A stretch of DNA of 64,000 nucleotides, taken from positions 12,001,249 through 12,065,248 of the forward strand of contig NC_033628.1 of assembly GCF_001540865.1 (NCBI RefSeq), in the 5' to 3' direction. The notes beneath the pieces are model-generated. The model worked only from the letters and a program-made list of their open reading frames with translations, was not told the origin of the DNA and made no database searches. This stretch comes from Ananas comosus (taxonomy: Eukaryota; Streptophyta; Magnoliopsida; Poales; Bromeliaceae). The position numbers and the translations under genes are program-made. Shown here one piece after another: positions 1 to 10,700 of the stretch (position 1 is the first letter of the stretch; each line of letters starts with the position of its first letter).

Positions 1-864
1 CGGATATCTAACGAGATCTAACTTTTTCACTATCTGATATTTGAATTTATTCGATACAGGTCGCTATTTTAAAAATTATTGGTTGTCGTTACTGCATTCC
101 TACATCCTTACACCATATTTTCATCCGCGCTCCAACCAATCTGATTATTTACTCATCACTATTTAAGAACATAGTTAATTTAGATGATTAGGCTAAAAAG
201 TACATCTGATGAATCAATCAAAGATTCTAGGGTGCATGCGCTAGATGCAAGCAAGCAAATTATTTGAGAACGTTAACCCATGCAGCTCAAAAGATTTGAA
301 TCCAATGGGTACACAGCATGGAAAAAAGCTAAAACTTCTAAAAAGTAAAGAGTTATTTTATTTGGTTACCATATGCCCGTGCATGTGACCCACTGAGTTT
401 GTTCTCACTCAACTTAAACAAAACGAGAAGCAAAGATAAAAAGATGGCCTTTTTTAAAAATTCAGATCTGAGTTTGATGAAAAGGATTCAACCTTTACCC
501 TCGGGAGCTCTTTTCTTTTTTTTTTTCAAACTCGCTTTCCTAAGTATGGCCAGTTTCATCAAAAGTAACGCCTAATAATTTCGTACCATAAGAGACAATC
601 ATAATTAAAAAAAGCTACGCCCATCTCTTGGGCATCTGGGTCCTATATGGTGCATGCCCGTCTCGTTGTTAAGTGTTTTGATACATTACTCAGTATTAAT
701 TCATACATGATACATTTAGATTAATTATTCCAATTAAGTTCAAATAGTATTAACTGGTTAAATAACAATAAATGCACTAATACAGAGGCCAAATTACAGT
801 GTCAAGATGTTACAGACACATTTTAGCATAAATTGATTAATGGTTTGAGGAAAGAAAAAAGATA
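1..864. other. AT-rich intergenic stretch, no gene seen
   Basis: No conserved coding segment is recognisable on either strand. The stretch is AT-rich and ends at the target-site duplication of the MITE that starts at 865. Confidence 0.6.
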
Positions 865-1216
865 GGGGAAACTTCAAACCCCCCTGTGGTTTCGTAGCTT
901 CTCACTTTGCCCTCCTGTGGTTTAAAATGTATCAAATTGCCACTGTGGTTTCGTTTTTATCTTTTCGCTAGCTTTTTTGTTAATATTTCATTAAATTATA
1001 TACAAAAAACTTCAGATATTCATCTAGATTTATCAAATATTCATTTTAGTACCCTTTAATTTTAACTTCATCACTGATTAAAGAAAAAAAAAATAATGAA
1101 ATTGATATGAAAAAGAGAAAAAAGAAATCACAGGGAGGCAAATTGATACATTTTAAACCACAGGGGGGCAAAGTGAGAAACTGCGAAACCGAAGGGAGAA
1201 TTTTTGAAGTTTTTCC
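865..1216. mobile_element. MULE-type MITE, copy 1 (9-bp TSD)
   Basis: A 352-bp non-coding element with long terminal inverted repeats of about 75 bp. The left end begins GGGGAAACTTCAAACCCCCC, and the right end read on the other strand begins GGAAAAACTTCAAAAATTCT. Both arms continue with the same CTGTGGTTT and TGTATCAAATTGCC blocks. It is flanked by a perfect 9-bp duplication AAAAAGATA at 856-864 and 1217-1225. A 9-bp duplication with long inverted repeats is the signature of Mutator-like elements. A second copy lies at 17986-18354. Confidence 0.88.
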
Positions 1217-1330
1217 AAAAAGATATACTTAATTATAGATTAACTAACAGTATTAATTTATGTTTGCAGTGGAAGTGAAGTTACCATTCCTAGTGTAGAA
1301 CAGCTTCTGCTCAGTGCAGAGTGCTCAGAG

Positions 1331-1372
1331 GTGCTGCTGCTGCTGCTGCTGCTGCTGCTTAGGTTGAGTCAC

Positions 1373-1403
<31 letters not shown>
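1331..1403. repeat. (GCT)9 and (CT)n microsatellites
   Basis: A (GCT)9 run at about 1333-1359 is followed by a CT dinucleotide run at 1376-1403, about 260-320 bp upstream of the pectinesterase start codon. Confidence 0.9.
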
Positions 1404-1407
<4 letters not shown>

Positions 1408-1542
1408 CTTATCACGAAGGTCCCACAATTTACAACTGTGACACTCTGGAGAAAAAGAATCAAAACTGTGACCGTTGCTTTCGCCAACATTCCAAATGCA
1501 TACAAACACCAAACTACGTGGAATCATCCCCTCCCTACCTAA

Positions 1543-1614
1543 TATAAAACCCCCCACCTCTCATTCTCTAAAGCCTCTTCAACATTGTAGTTTCAACAAA
1601 GACCCTAGTACTCC

Positions 1615-1653
<39 letters not shown>
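1543..1653 (+). promoter_or_regulatory. Core promoter and CT-rich leader of the pectinesterase gene
   Basis: A TATAAAA box at 1543-1549 lies 110 bp before the ATG at 1659. A (CT)n run at about 1617-1653 fills the leader up to 6 bases before the start codon. The TATA position is consistent with a short leader made mostly of the CT repeat. The transcription start itself is inferred. Confidence 0.6.
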
Positions 1654-1657
<4 letters not shown>

Positions 1658-1658
1658 C

Positions 1659-3616
1659 ATGGGTCTTAGAATTTTGTACTTCCTCTTCACGTTTCTACTG
1701 CTCCTTTTATCCCGTTCAAGTTGCTGCGATCTCAACTCGACCACCGCCACGAAGCACCGCCACAGATGGGTCGAGCCGACGGTCGCGCGCACCGTCGTGG
1801 TCGATGCTGCAGGGTCCGGCGATTTCCTTTCAGTCCAAAAGGCCGTCGATTCGATCCCGGAGAACAACACGATTCGCGTCGTTATACAAATCAAACCTGG
1901 GTCCTATATGTAATAATACTAATAATTCTCAAACTATCCCTTCCGTTTTACACTACTCTTTAGATATATAGTGGTTGTATTTCGCAAACAAAAATAACTT
2001 TATACAAAAAATTATAGATTTTTTTTAAAAAAATTGGTTTATAATTGATCATTATTTTTTTTTAACGTGATGTGAGAGTTACAGAGAGAAGGTGGTTGTG
2101 CCTGTGACGAAGCCGTATGTGACATTTCAAGGGGCGGGGCGGGACGTGACGTCGATCGAGTGGCACGACCGGGCAGGAGACCGGGGGCCGGACGGGCAGC
2201 AGCTGAGGACCTACAACACGGCTTCTGTAACGGTTTTAGCTAATTATTTCGCTGCTAGGAATATCAGCTTCAAGGTGAGCTCTTCACTATACCAGTTTTC
2301 ACAGCAGGCTCTCCCCCTCTCCCACTCACTCTCTGATGAGCATGGTGCAGGACGCAGAGAGCAGTAACCGCCATCCAATCCGCCAACATAGCAAGTTTTA
2401 GTTTTTTCTTTTTTTTTTTTATTTTTTAGCGCATCAGTAATTTTTTAAGAGATTTTTAAGAATAACTATTGTTTGCGGCACAGAATTATGGGTACTAATT
2501 CCTTCTGTTGCAGCATTGACAGCAAGTTTTGTAATTACTGATATGTTTTGAAGTACTGAGAATAATAACTAATAAAGGGGCTTGTCCAAACCGCTGTTTA
2601 TGATGATAAAAATAGAACACAGCTCCGGCACCACTTCCGGGGATGGAAGGGTGGCAAGCAGCGGCGTTCCGAATCTCCGGAGACAAGGCGTACTTCTCCG
2701 GCTGCGGCTTCTACGGCGCGCAGGACACCCTCTGCGACGACGCCGGCCGCCACTACTTCAAGGACTGCTACATCGAGGGCTCCATCGACTTCGTTTTCGG
2801 CAATGGAAGATCCATGTACAAGGTGATCAATTTAACCTCTATGGTTGATCAAATTTAGCTTCTATTTTCTTACATTTTCCCAACACTTTGTTGATTTCTG
2901 ACTGGTTCACGTGCACGTATTCAGATTAACATGCTCTTGAATAAATACATAACGTAAAACAATGTGAAGTATAATAATTTAGTAGTTAAGAGCCAAAATA
3001 ATGGCACAGAATGTACTAAAAGCTTTATCTTAAGAATAAAATAACAATATTTCTACGAAATCAAATATGCTCTTGTAGGAACATATTTTGTTTTTTTGTT
3101 TTTTGTTACTAAACAAATAATGGACTTGGACCACATTTAGGATTGCGAGCTCCATTCGATAGCGAACCAGTTCGGGTCCATTGCGGCCCAAGACCGGAAC
3201 TCGGCATGCGAGCGGACCGGGTTCGCATTTGTGAACTGCAGGGTCACAGGAACCGGGAAATTGTACGTGGGCCGGGCCATGGGCCAGTACTCGAGGATCG
3301 TCTTCGCGTACACCTACTTCGACGACGTGATCGCGCCCGGAGGTTGGGACGATTGGGACCATACCAGCAACAAGAACAAGTTAGTCTCAGTTACTTCTGA
3401 CTCGGACTGCATCTTTATCATTCCTGTAATTCCTTTTGGTCCTTCACACATTGTCTCAGGACGGTGTTCTTCGGATTATACAAGTGCTGGGGACCTGGCG
3501 CTGGCGCGGTGCACGGTGTGCCGTGGGCGCGAGAGCTCGATTTCGCGACGGCGCGGCCTTTCCTCGTTAAGAGCTTCGTCAATGGGAGGCACTGGCTTAA
3601 CCCTTCAGATGCCTGA
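1659..3616 (+). CDS. Pectin methylesterase (CE8), group without PMEI pro-domain
   Basis: Secreted cell-wall enzyme that removes methyl esters from homogalacturonan. Five exons join in frame: 1659..1909, 2085..2274, 2616..2822, 3141..3379 and 3460..3616, giving 347 aa. A hydrophobic signal peptide (about residues 1-22) is followed directly by the catalytic domain, so there is no inhibitor-like pro-region. Visible family motifs are GSYIEKV near residue 81, GAQDT with Asp184 (general acid), DFVFG with Asp205 (nucleophile), and VGRAMGQYS with the catalytic Arg261. The usual GRPW tryptophan is Met263 here. I recall the same GRAMGQYS block from Arabidopsis PME53/PME68-type enzymes, which also lack the pro-domain. 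All introns are GT-AG. The first ATG after the TATA box and CT leader is used. It is convergent with PEX19, with 353 bp between the stop codons. Family assignment is very sure; the exact orthologue is not. Confidence 0.95.
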
Positions 3617-3969
3617 GCTTCAACCATATCTTGCGACTAGTCCCGCAGACATTGTTAAACTCACCCAGCAGAGTCTACAAATTCATTTGATTCTTGTATA
3701 CGAACACTAAAAAAGTAGCAGATACATTTGATTCTTTTAGATGTATTCCATAATCATCGACAAAGTATTCCAATTGCCCATCACTTTGAAAAGATTATCA
3801 AGTGATTGAATGAGGCACAACCAAAAACAATAATGTTCACAAATTTGGGAGCACTGTTTTCATACAAAAAATTTGTAAAGGCGCAAGCACGGAAAACTAA
3901 AATCAACTTATTTAAACACTACCAAAGGAGCAAAGGTTCACTACCTCCTGTAAAACAAATGTTCCTATC
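3617..3969. other. Short convergent intergenic region between pectinesterase and PEX19
   Basis: It holds the two 3' UTRs, running toward each other from the stop codons at 3616 and 3970. Nothing else is seen. Confidence 0.6.
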
Positions 3970-4077
3970 TCACATTACACAGCAATTTGGTGTAGTCCCG
4001 AGCATCTCCGGTGACCTGGCGAAAACAAAAGACAAGCATGAACGAGTTGCTATACAACATCAAAACTGGCAAAAGAA

Positions 4078-4162
<85 letters not shown>

Positions 4163-7063
4163 GCGCACAAAATATTAGCAATTACACAGAAAGGTTCTAA
4201 TGGTTAAGTTGAAATAATAGTACATAGCGAAACTCCAAGGTTTTGACCTAAACTGCATAAACCTTTGTGGTGACAATCTCATCTGCTAGTCAATGTGTTT
4301 TAATGAAGAATCATCATCAATTAACGAATTTCCACATATACTGCAACCGGATTGATTATTCAACTTCATGAAGAATAAGTTTGCCTCACAGTCCAATGCA
4401 ACTATTCTTATTCTCATGTGCCAATAATATGTGTGGCCATACACGACAAGACTTCACTTACTACAGTCAAGTGGAATTGTCCAATATTATTTATTTCAGA
4501 ACCCTTCGGGAAGAGAGAAAGTTAAGCAAGGGAATGAGGATGTAGAGGAACAAAGTGAGAGAGAAGTCAGAGATCAAGAGAAACTAGAACAAAGCCTGAC
4601 AATGGCAGTCATCATGATACCTAAGTCGAATTTGTCGGATCGTTGACGTAAACCATTAATCCCAAAAAGTCGAGCTGTTAGAAATATGCAACCAATTCAC
4701 TTAAAACGTACAGATACGGCGCCCACAGGTCTTGATTGTGACTCGGCCCATCCAGCCTTACGCCACTTTAAACATGACTCGGCCTACCCAGCCTCACATT
4801 ATTTCGAACGTGACTTGGCCCAACATGGCCTCCCGCCACAAAACAGGATGCTGGCCTATTTAAACCAATAGAATTTACTTTCTGGTAGAGTTATGCTAGA
4901 TTCAAAGGTTATAAACAAAATAGTCGGCTTAAAAGGTCATTTTCCACCTTTGCACCTTACGATGAAGACAAAATTATAATTGAATAACAGTGCAGCTAAC
5001 TTATATGAGTCTAGTTAAATCTAAAGTAGGAAAAGAATAGTCCAATGAAGTATAGCATGGTGTTGCATAAATTGAAGTCAGCTGCATTTTACCAGGTCAC
5101 CTTGACAATATGATCACGAAACCCACGCTTGACAGTAAAAGTAATGAAGAATAAAGTGAGAATTGTTTCATTTGCGAAGGAACATCCTAAAGATGAAAAC
5201 CCTCCAACACATCACGCTGTTTATAAGATCATAAGAATAAGGCGGGAAAGGAAAAGTCATACTCCTACGGGCAATATGTTCGATCTAGGTTAACAGACAC
5301 CACAATATCATGATGAGAGAAAGAAGCAAAGTAAGGATGTATATGCACACCAAAGTATGGCCCACACAGTTTCAACCAACTAACGAAACCTATCCATGTG
5401 AAGAAATTTCTTTATTGGTTATCAAGAAAATTTTTTACTAGCAGATGTGTTGTGAATTTAATAACACTCCAGAAAACTTCTAGAACTTTTAACGTTCAGA
5501 AACAACAGTAAATAACACTTACAGTTGGCCCAAATTGCTTAGATCAAGTTCAGGAGCAAGCTCTTGAACAATGTCATTAGGAGGCTGACCACATTCCTGC
5601 ATTTTCTGCATGAGATCAACAATCTTAGTGAAGTTGTCGGGCTCCGTGTCATAAACTTCATTCAACTTTATAAGGAGTTCATATTGGTGTTTATAGCGAT
5701 CATAATCTTCTTGGCTTAATTCATTTTTGTGTTCCTCCAGCCATTTTGGGTATCTTTCTCCTATTTCCTTCATGGGTTCGTGAAGAATCTCCTTGGATAA
5801 AAGTTGTTGCATCATGGTTTCCACAATAGATTCCATGTCCTACATCATAAAATGAAAGAAAATTCTGTAAGTGTAAGAGAAAACAAAAAACCAGCAATAC
5901 AGCAGCCGTAAAACAATTGAGTTGTTCAAAAGAAAATATTACAAGTTCAAGCACTTCAAATATGCGAATTCCTGTTGCAATTGCAGATCTTTAGAAGTAA
6001 GTCAATCCATATACGAACAAGCGAATAAGGGAACAGGGAAAAGGGGAAGAAGAAGATTATGGCAAATTCGACTGCTTTAAGTTTGATCAATCAATCTAAC
6101 CTATGGTTCGACACCAAATAGAACAGCACAAAACATTAGAATTGCAATCTTCGAATCATTTTTCATGCACAGAAGCAAGAAGTCTAATGATTGCCAATTG
6201 ATCATGAGTTACAACATCAGCCAGAATTTTCTAAACCATCGATTATGCAAAGTTCATCACTGTTGGAACGAACAACCAAGGTGTGGAATTATGTAGTTAT
6301 ATCCAAGCAAACCTAAATTGCTTTCGTTTAATTAACCAGAACATTGTACTGAGCATCCCTCCGATGAGCACAACACAACGCAAAACCAGCACATAACAAC
6401 GGCAACTTCTTTTTCTATCGCACGCAACTCTAATTCAAATTGAACTCAGGAGAACGATCTGAGTTGAGTAAAAAGCGATCAACCTGGGAACCGGCGAGCT
6501 CCTCGAACTGCTTCACAAACTCCTCGACCATGGCCTCGTTGTCGAAAGCCCCTTCCCCGAACCCTTGCGGCGGCGGCGCGGCGGCCGTGGCCGACTCGAG
6601 CCCGCGCACGGCCTGGCGCGTCTCCTGCGTGAGCTTCTCCAGCGCCTCGGAGACATGGTTCGCCTTCAGCGGCGGCGCCCTCTGCTTCCCCTTCCGCTTC
6701 CCCTTCAAATCGGGCAACCCCAACCCTAATCCCTGCACCGCCGAAGGCGATAGCGCCGGCCCCTTCCCTCCGCCGCCGTCCCCATCGCCCCCATCGCCGC
6801 TCCTACCAAATCCAACAAGCAACCCATCGAAATCGTCTAGGAAATGAAGGGCGAGGAAGAAGAGGAAGTAGAAGGCGAGTACCTTGAAGAAGCGGAGGGA
6901 TCGAGATCGAGCTTGGTGAAATCGTCCAAAGCGCCTAGAGAGGAGAAGGAGAATAAGAGTGAGAGAAAACAGGGGGTTAGAATAATTGGATAGAGAGGGA
7001 GAATAAGGGGAGGAGCGTACTATCGAGGAGTTGATCGAGATCGTCGGAGGGGGGGTCGGCCAT
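3970..7063 (-). CDS. PEX19: Peroxisomal biogenesis factor 19 (PEX19)
   Basis: Farnesylated cytosolic chaperone and import receptor that delivers peroxisomal membrane proteins to PEX3. Exons on the minus strand are 7063..7021, 6934..6883, 6802..6484, 5839..5523 and 4015..3970, giving 258 aa. It starts [20 protein letters not shown], the acidic N-terminus typical of plant PEX19. The [19 protein letters not shown] and [20 protein letters not shown] blocks belong to the conserved core. The helical segment through [15 protein letters not shown] to KMQECGQPP is the cargo-binding region. The protein ends in CCVM, a CaaX farnesylation box (Cys255-Met258) encoded by the 46-nt last exon. The last intron is 1507 bp and holds a solo LTR and a TA/GA microsatellite. 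Introns 1 and 2 are only 86 and 80 bp. The intron 2 acceptor (exon 3 starting at 6802) was chosen because it alone keeps the frame into SGDGGDGD. The leader has a (CT)n run. Confidence 0.96.
4083..4158. repeat. (TA)n(GA)n compound microsatellite in PEX19 intron 4
   Basis: A TA run at about 4084-4109 is followed by a GA run to 4158. On the transcribed (minus) strand this is a (CT)n(AT)n tract ending about 70 nt before the 3' splice site of the last PEX19 exon. Confidence 0.9.
4633..4870 (-). mobile_element. Solo LTR (238 bp) in PEX19 intron 4
   Basis: A 238-bp segment flanked by a perfect 5-bp target duplication GAATT (4628-4632 and 4871-4875). Read on the minus strand it aligns along its whole length with the 238-bp LTR at 45657-45894, including the GGCGGGAGGCCATGT block and the CGATCCGACA end. 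The first dinucleotide has mutated from TG to TA. Five-base duplications are made by LTR-retrotransposon integrase, and a single LTR is the expected remnant of LTR-LTR recombination. Confidence 0.88.
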
Positions 7064-7128
7064 GGAAAATCGTAGGGATATGACGCTAGAAGAGGAATGT
7101 ACCGAGGATAAAAGTCGCGGAACAGTAG

Positions 7129-7177
<49 letters not shown>

Positions 7178-7726
7178 AGACAAGAATAAGTTGTTGGCGT
7201 CTGCGACTCCACCGCCACGATACCAACGCCGACTCTGCCGTATGCGGCCATGCGAGTTCTCAAATTACAAGTATTGAGTTTTTAATGAATTTGTGCTGAA
7301 ATCCTGCTAAAAATTTATATTTCTAATTTTTTTTTACTTTTTTAGGTGTCGAAGATTTAATATGAATAGTAGTAGATACTAAACTTGCTAAGATACTCTA
7401 TTTTAATATAATTATTATATATTTCATATCTCTTTTTTTAACATCAAAAAAATATTATTATGTCTTTTTTTTTAAGAATAAATAAAGTTAAAATAAACAA
7501 AATATCTGTTTAAACAAAAATAGCAGATAAAATTGTTGCACGAACGGAGAGATACGGCATACAGTTTATGGAGTAATGGTGCAACGACTTCAATAGTAAG
7601 TTTCTAAAGGTACCACATCCTCATAACGATATCCATCAAGACAAATTTCGAAAAAGGATTTCAAGTACTTGTCCGCAAATTTTCAGATTCTAAATAGACC
7701 AAAAAGATAAAACGGCCAGCCTGTGT
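7064..7726 (-). promoter_or_regulatory. PEX19 promoter and leader region
   Basis: This is the 663 bp between the stop of the upstream zinc-finger gene and the PEX19 start. A (GA)n run at 7132-7172 (CT on the coding strand) sits 69-109 bp upstream of the ATG, in the probable leader. The rest is AT-rich. No clear TATA box was identified. Confidence 0.5.
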
Positions 7727-10700
7727 TCACTTCGAAGCCGCATCCGCTTTGCTTCCTACTTCTTCCTTGTTAACAGTGCTTGCCTCTGCTTTAACATCAA
7801 GTCCTGGAGGAACAAAACCTCCGGCAGCCGAAGCGCCGTACTCCAGAACGGGGGCTACATCTTCACCGGCAGCAACCGATGACCCACCTTCGGTAGTAGC
7901 ATTCTCCAAACCAGATTCCGTGACTGCTTGCACATTCTCCTTCCCTTCGGTACCAGCAGCATTTTCCCCTTCAGCCTGCGTTTGCTGCGCTGCCCCCGAA
8001 CCTTCCGCAGCTTCGACAGACTGGCGAACCTCTTGCGGCACCCCATAACCTTCGAGTTGGGCAGCCCTGCTAAGCATATAAGCCTCCTGCTGGATCATCT
8101 CTGGGGTTTTCATCCCATAATATATCGGCTGTGGGCCTCGAGGTGGATAAGCAGTCGGCTGGTTCGGAGGGATGAAAACCTGAATGGGCCCGAAAACAGA
8201 ATTTGAGCCTTGAAACCGCTTGATCTTGGCAATATGCTTCTTGCCGGCGAGATGGATATCGAATACGGCTACTGTGTCGCACATCACATTGCATACAGTG
8301 CACACTCTCGGCTGCTCCCTCTTAGGCTTAGGCGGTTCGGGAAATCTCATTCTCTTCTCTGTCTGCCAATACCTCATTGGTTGTCTGCTTGCACCGCCCC
8401 TCCTATTGAACCTATTATAACTGTCCATCCTCGGCCTCTTTTGGAATCGCCCTTTTGGGAATTCCTCCGATTGGATTGCATCAGAAGGAGCACCCTCGGT
8501 TTTTTCTCCCAATTCCTTTGGAGGCTCAGTTTGTCCGTCAGCAGCCTGGGTTTGCATCGGATCTTCTGGGTTGTTTTCAGTTCCCACAGCTGGAGCCTGT
8601 GTGTTTTGTAAAGCAGCAGATTCTTTGTTTTGTACCAGAGGCATATAATCTGACACTGTATACTCTTCTTTTCCTTCACCCATCTGACTGGGAGCTTCAG
8701 ATACTTCTCCCACTTGAGGGGCAAAGCTGTTTTCTGCAGTGATTGGAGGGACAAAGCTGTTTTCTGCAGTGATTGGAGGGACGAAGCTGTTTTCTGCAGT
8801 GATTGGAGGGGCAAAGCTGTTTTCTGCAGTGACTGGAGGAACAAGTTCAGGTTGAGCAATAACAACCGGTCCAAAATTGCCCATCAGCTTCTGTTGAGCT
8901 TGTATTTCCTGTATTCTCTGCACGGTTCGCTTATGTCGCTTCCCATTCTTGTGCTGCTCCAGAATTTCGAGACTGTTGCAATCAACCCGGCAAACGTCGC
9001 ACCATGCAACCGGCAGGGCAGGACGGCGAGGTGGCGCAGGCTCTGTCACTAATGACCCTGGCGGATTTGATGGCCGTCCACCACCGCCCCTGCTGGATCT
9101 TCCTCGTCCTCTTCGGCCCCGCCCTCCTCCCCTACCAGGTGGTGGGGAAGGGCCCATAGCATCTTGTCTGGGAGGGTGAGGACCAAAGTTTCCCCTGCCC
9201 CCGCGGCCTCCTCTGAAAGGCCCTCTGCCTCTCCTGCCGCCACCCCTATATGGGTTTCCACCGCCAACCTGTAGAAATTCTCAAAAAGTTCTCAAAATGG
9301 AAAAAGACTAGGAAGAACTGTTCTTCCGAAATCTAAAATGCACACGAACCCCTAGTATCACGATTTGCGCTTCGCCCACATAAACAATTAATTATGGTCA
9401 AATGTACATATGCAAGAAGCCAATCAAGTCTAGCTAGTCTAAGAACATATCAAGTTTCACCATAGGTTTACCTTATCGACACACATGTACGTAACAATCC
9501 TTGTCAAACAAGGAACACAGTTTCTACATGTTCTTGTTCATGTGTGTCATCAGCATATTCCGGTAACCACTAAGTAGCCATTTACACAAATAAGCAGCTT
9601 CATTCCTTTACAAGCAAAAACAAGGCGCTAGAAAAAGATGAAATAAACTTGAAGAATCAAGAGGTAGTCACTAGGGCAACCATTCAGTACCTAATCTATA
9701 AATAGCAAACTAAAATATTACCAGTCAGGAATGAAGTATACAAAGAAACCAGCAGAAAAATCATCAATAAATTACCACTGATAGCTTAATACAGATAAAA
9801 ATAATCAATTGATTACGCTACTAATAGCTATCACACACTACATACTGGAAATCCCATATACCATAGTACGTATACGATAGTTAAAAGACTATCTTCAGAC
9901 AAACAAAAACTCTTACCTGGTTTTTTTCAACTTCACAAGATTGCGCATAAACTTTATAAACTTGATCGTTAGACAAACAGGGGAAAACAGAACCAGCAAT
10001 TTTATACAAGTTCACTAGATACTCTATAGAAAGCCCACATAACTTATCCAAATGAGATCAATCTTTAAAAGATATAACTACTTAAATTCAGGACTGAATT
10101 AACAAGCAATAAAAATGTATATATTTTTGTGCATTTATGCTGGACTACTGACAAAAATTATATTAGCAGTAAAGTATCAGACCTGTGCTTCATAAGGTTC
10201 ATTTAATTCATTGTATAGACAGGAGGTGTTATGAATTCCAAATGGAAGCGTGCAACAGGGAAAACAAATCCATGAGCTAAAAACTCATATAAACCCTAGT
10301 TTTGCTTTTGCAAGACAGAAAAAATGAACATAGTCATGGCAAATATTCATCAAGTTTGACCTACGCAATCTTCCTAAATGCATTCATGACAATGAAAATC
10401 TTAACATTAAATCAAACATGAAATAATACACAAAAAGTAGATCGATGGATTTAGCTCATGCTATCTACAATTCAGAAAAGATCCAAATTACCTAATGCGT
10501 CTACAGTAAGGAGTAAGGACACCATTAGTTATTTTCAGATTTCTGCAAAATACAGATCTATTTTTCTTTTATTTCTCTGTATCCACAGTTAACAAATATT
10601 AACAGGTATTAGTTGTCTTATAGAGACTACTCTCAAAATTATTGGTCACCCCAACCAAAATATAAATAACAAAAAGTATCATTGATGCTAAAACTTAATT

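Noticed and set aside
6430..7263. A long open frame on the minus strand (277 codons)
   Set aside because: It is PEX19 exon 3 read through the small introns and into the (CT)n leader. The spliced model reproduces the family sequence exactly at each junction.
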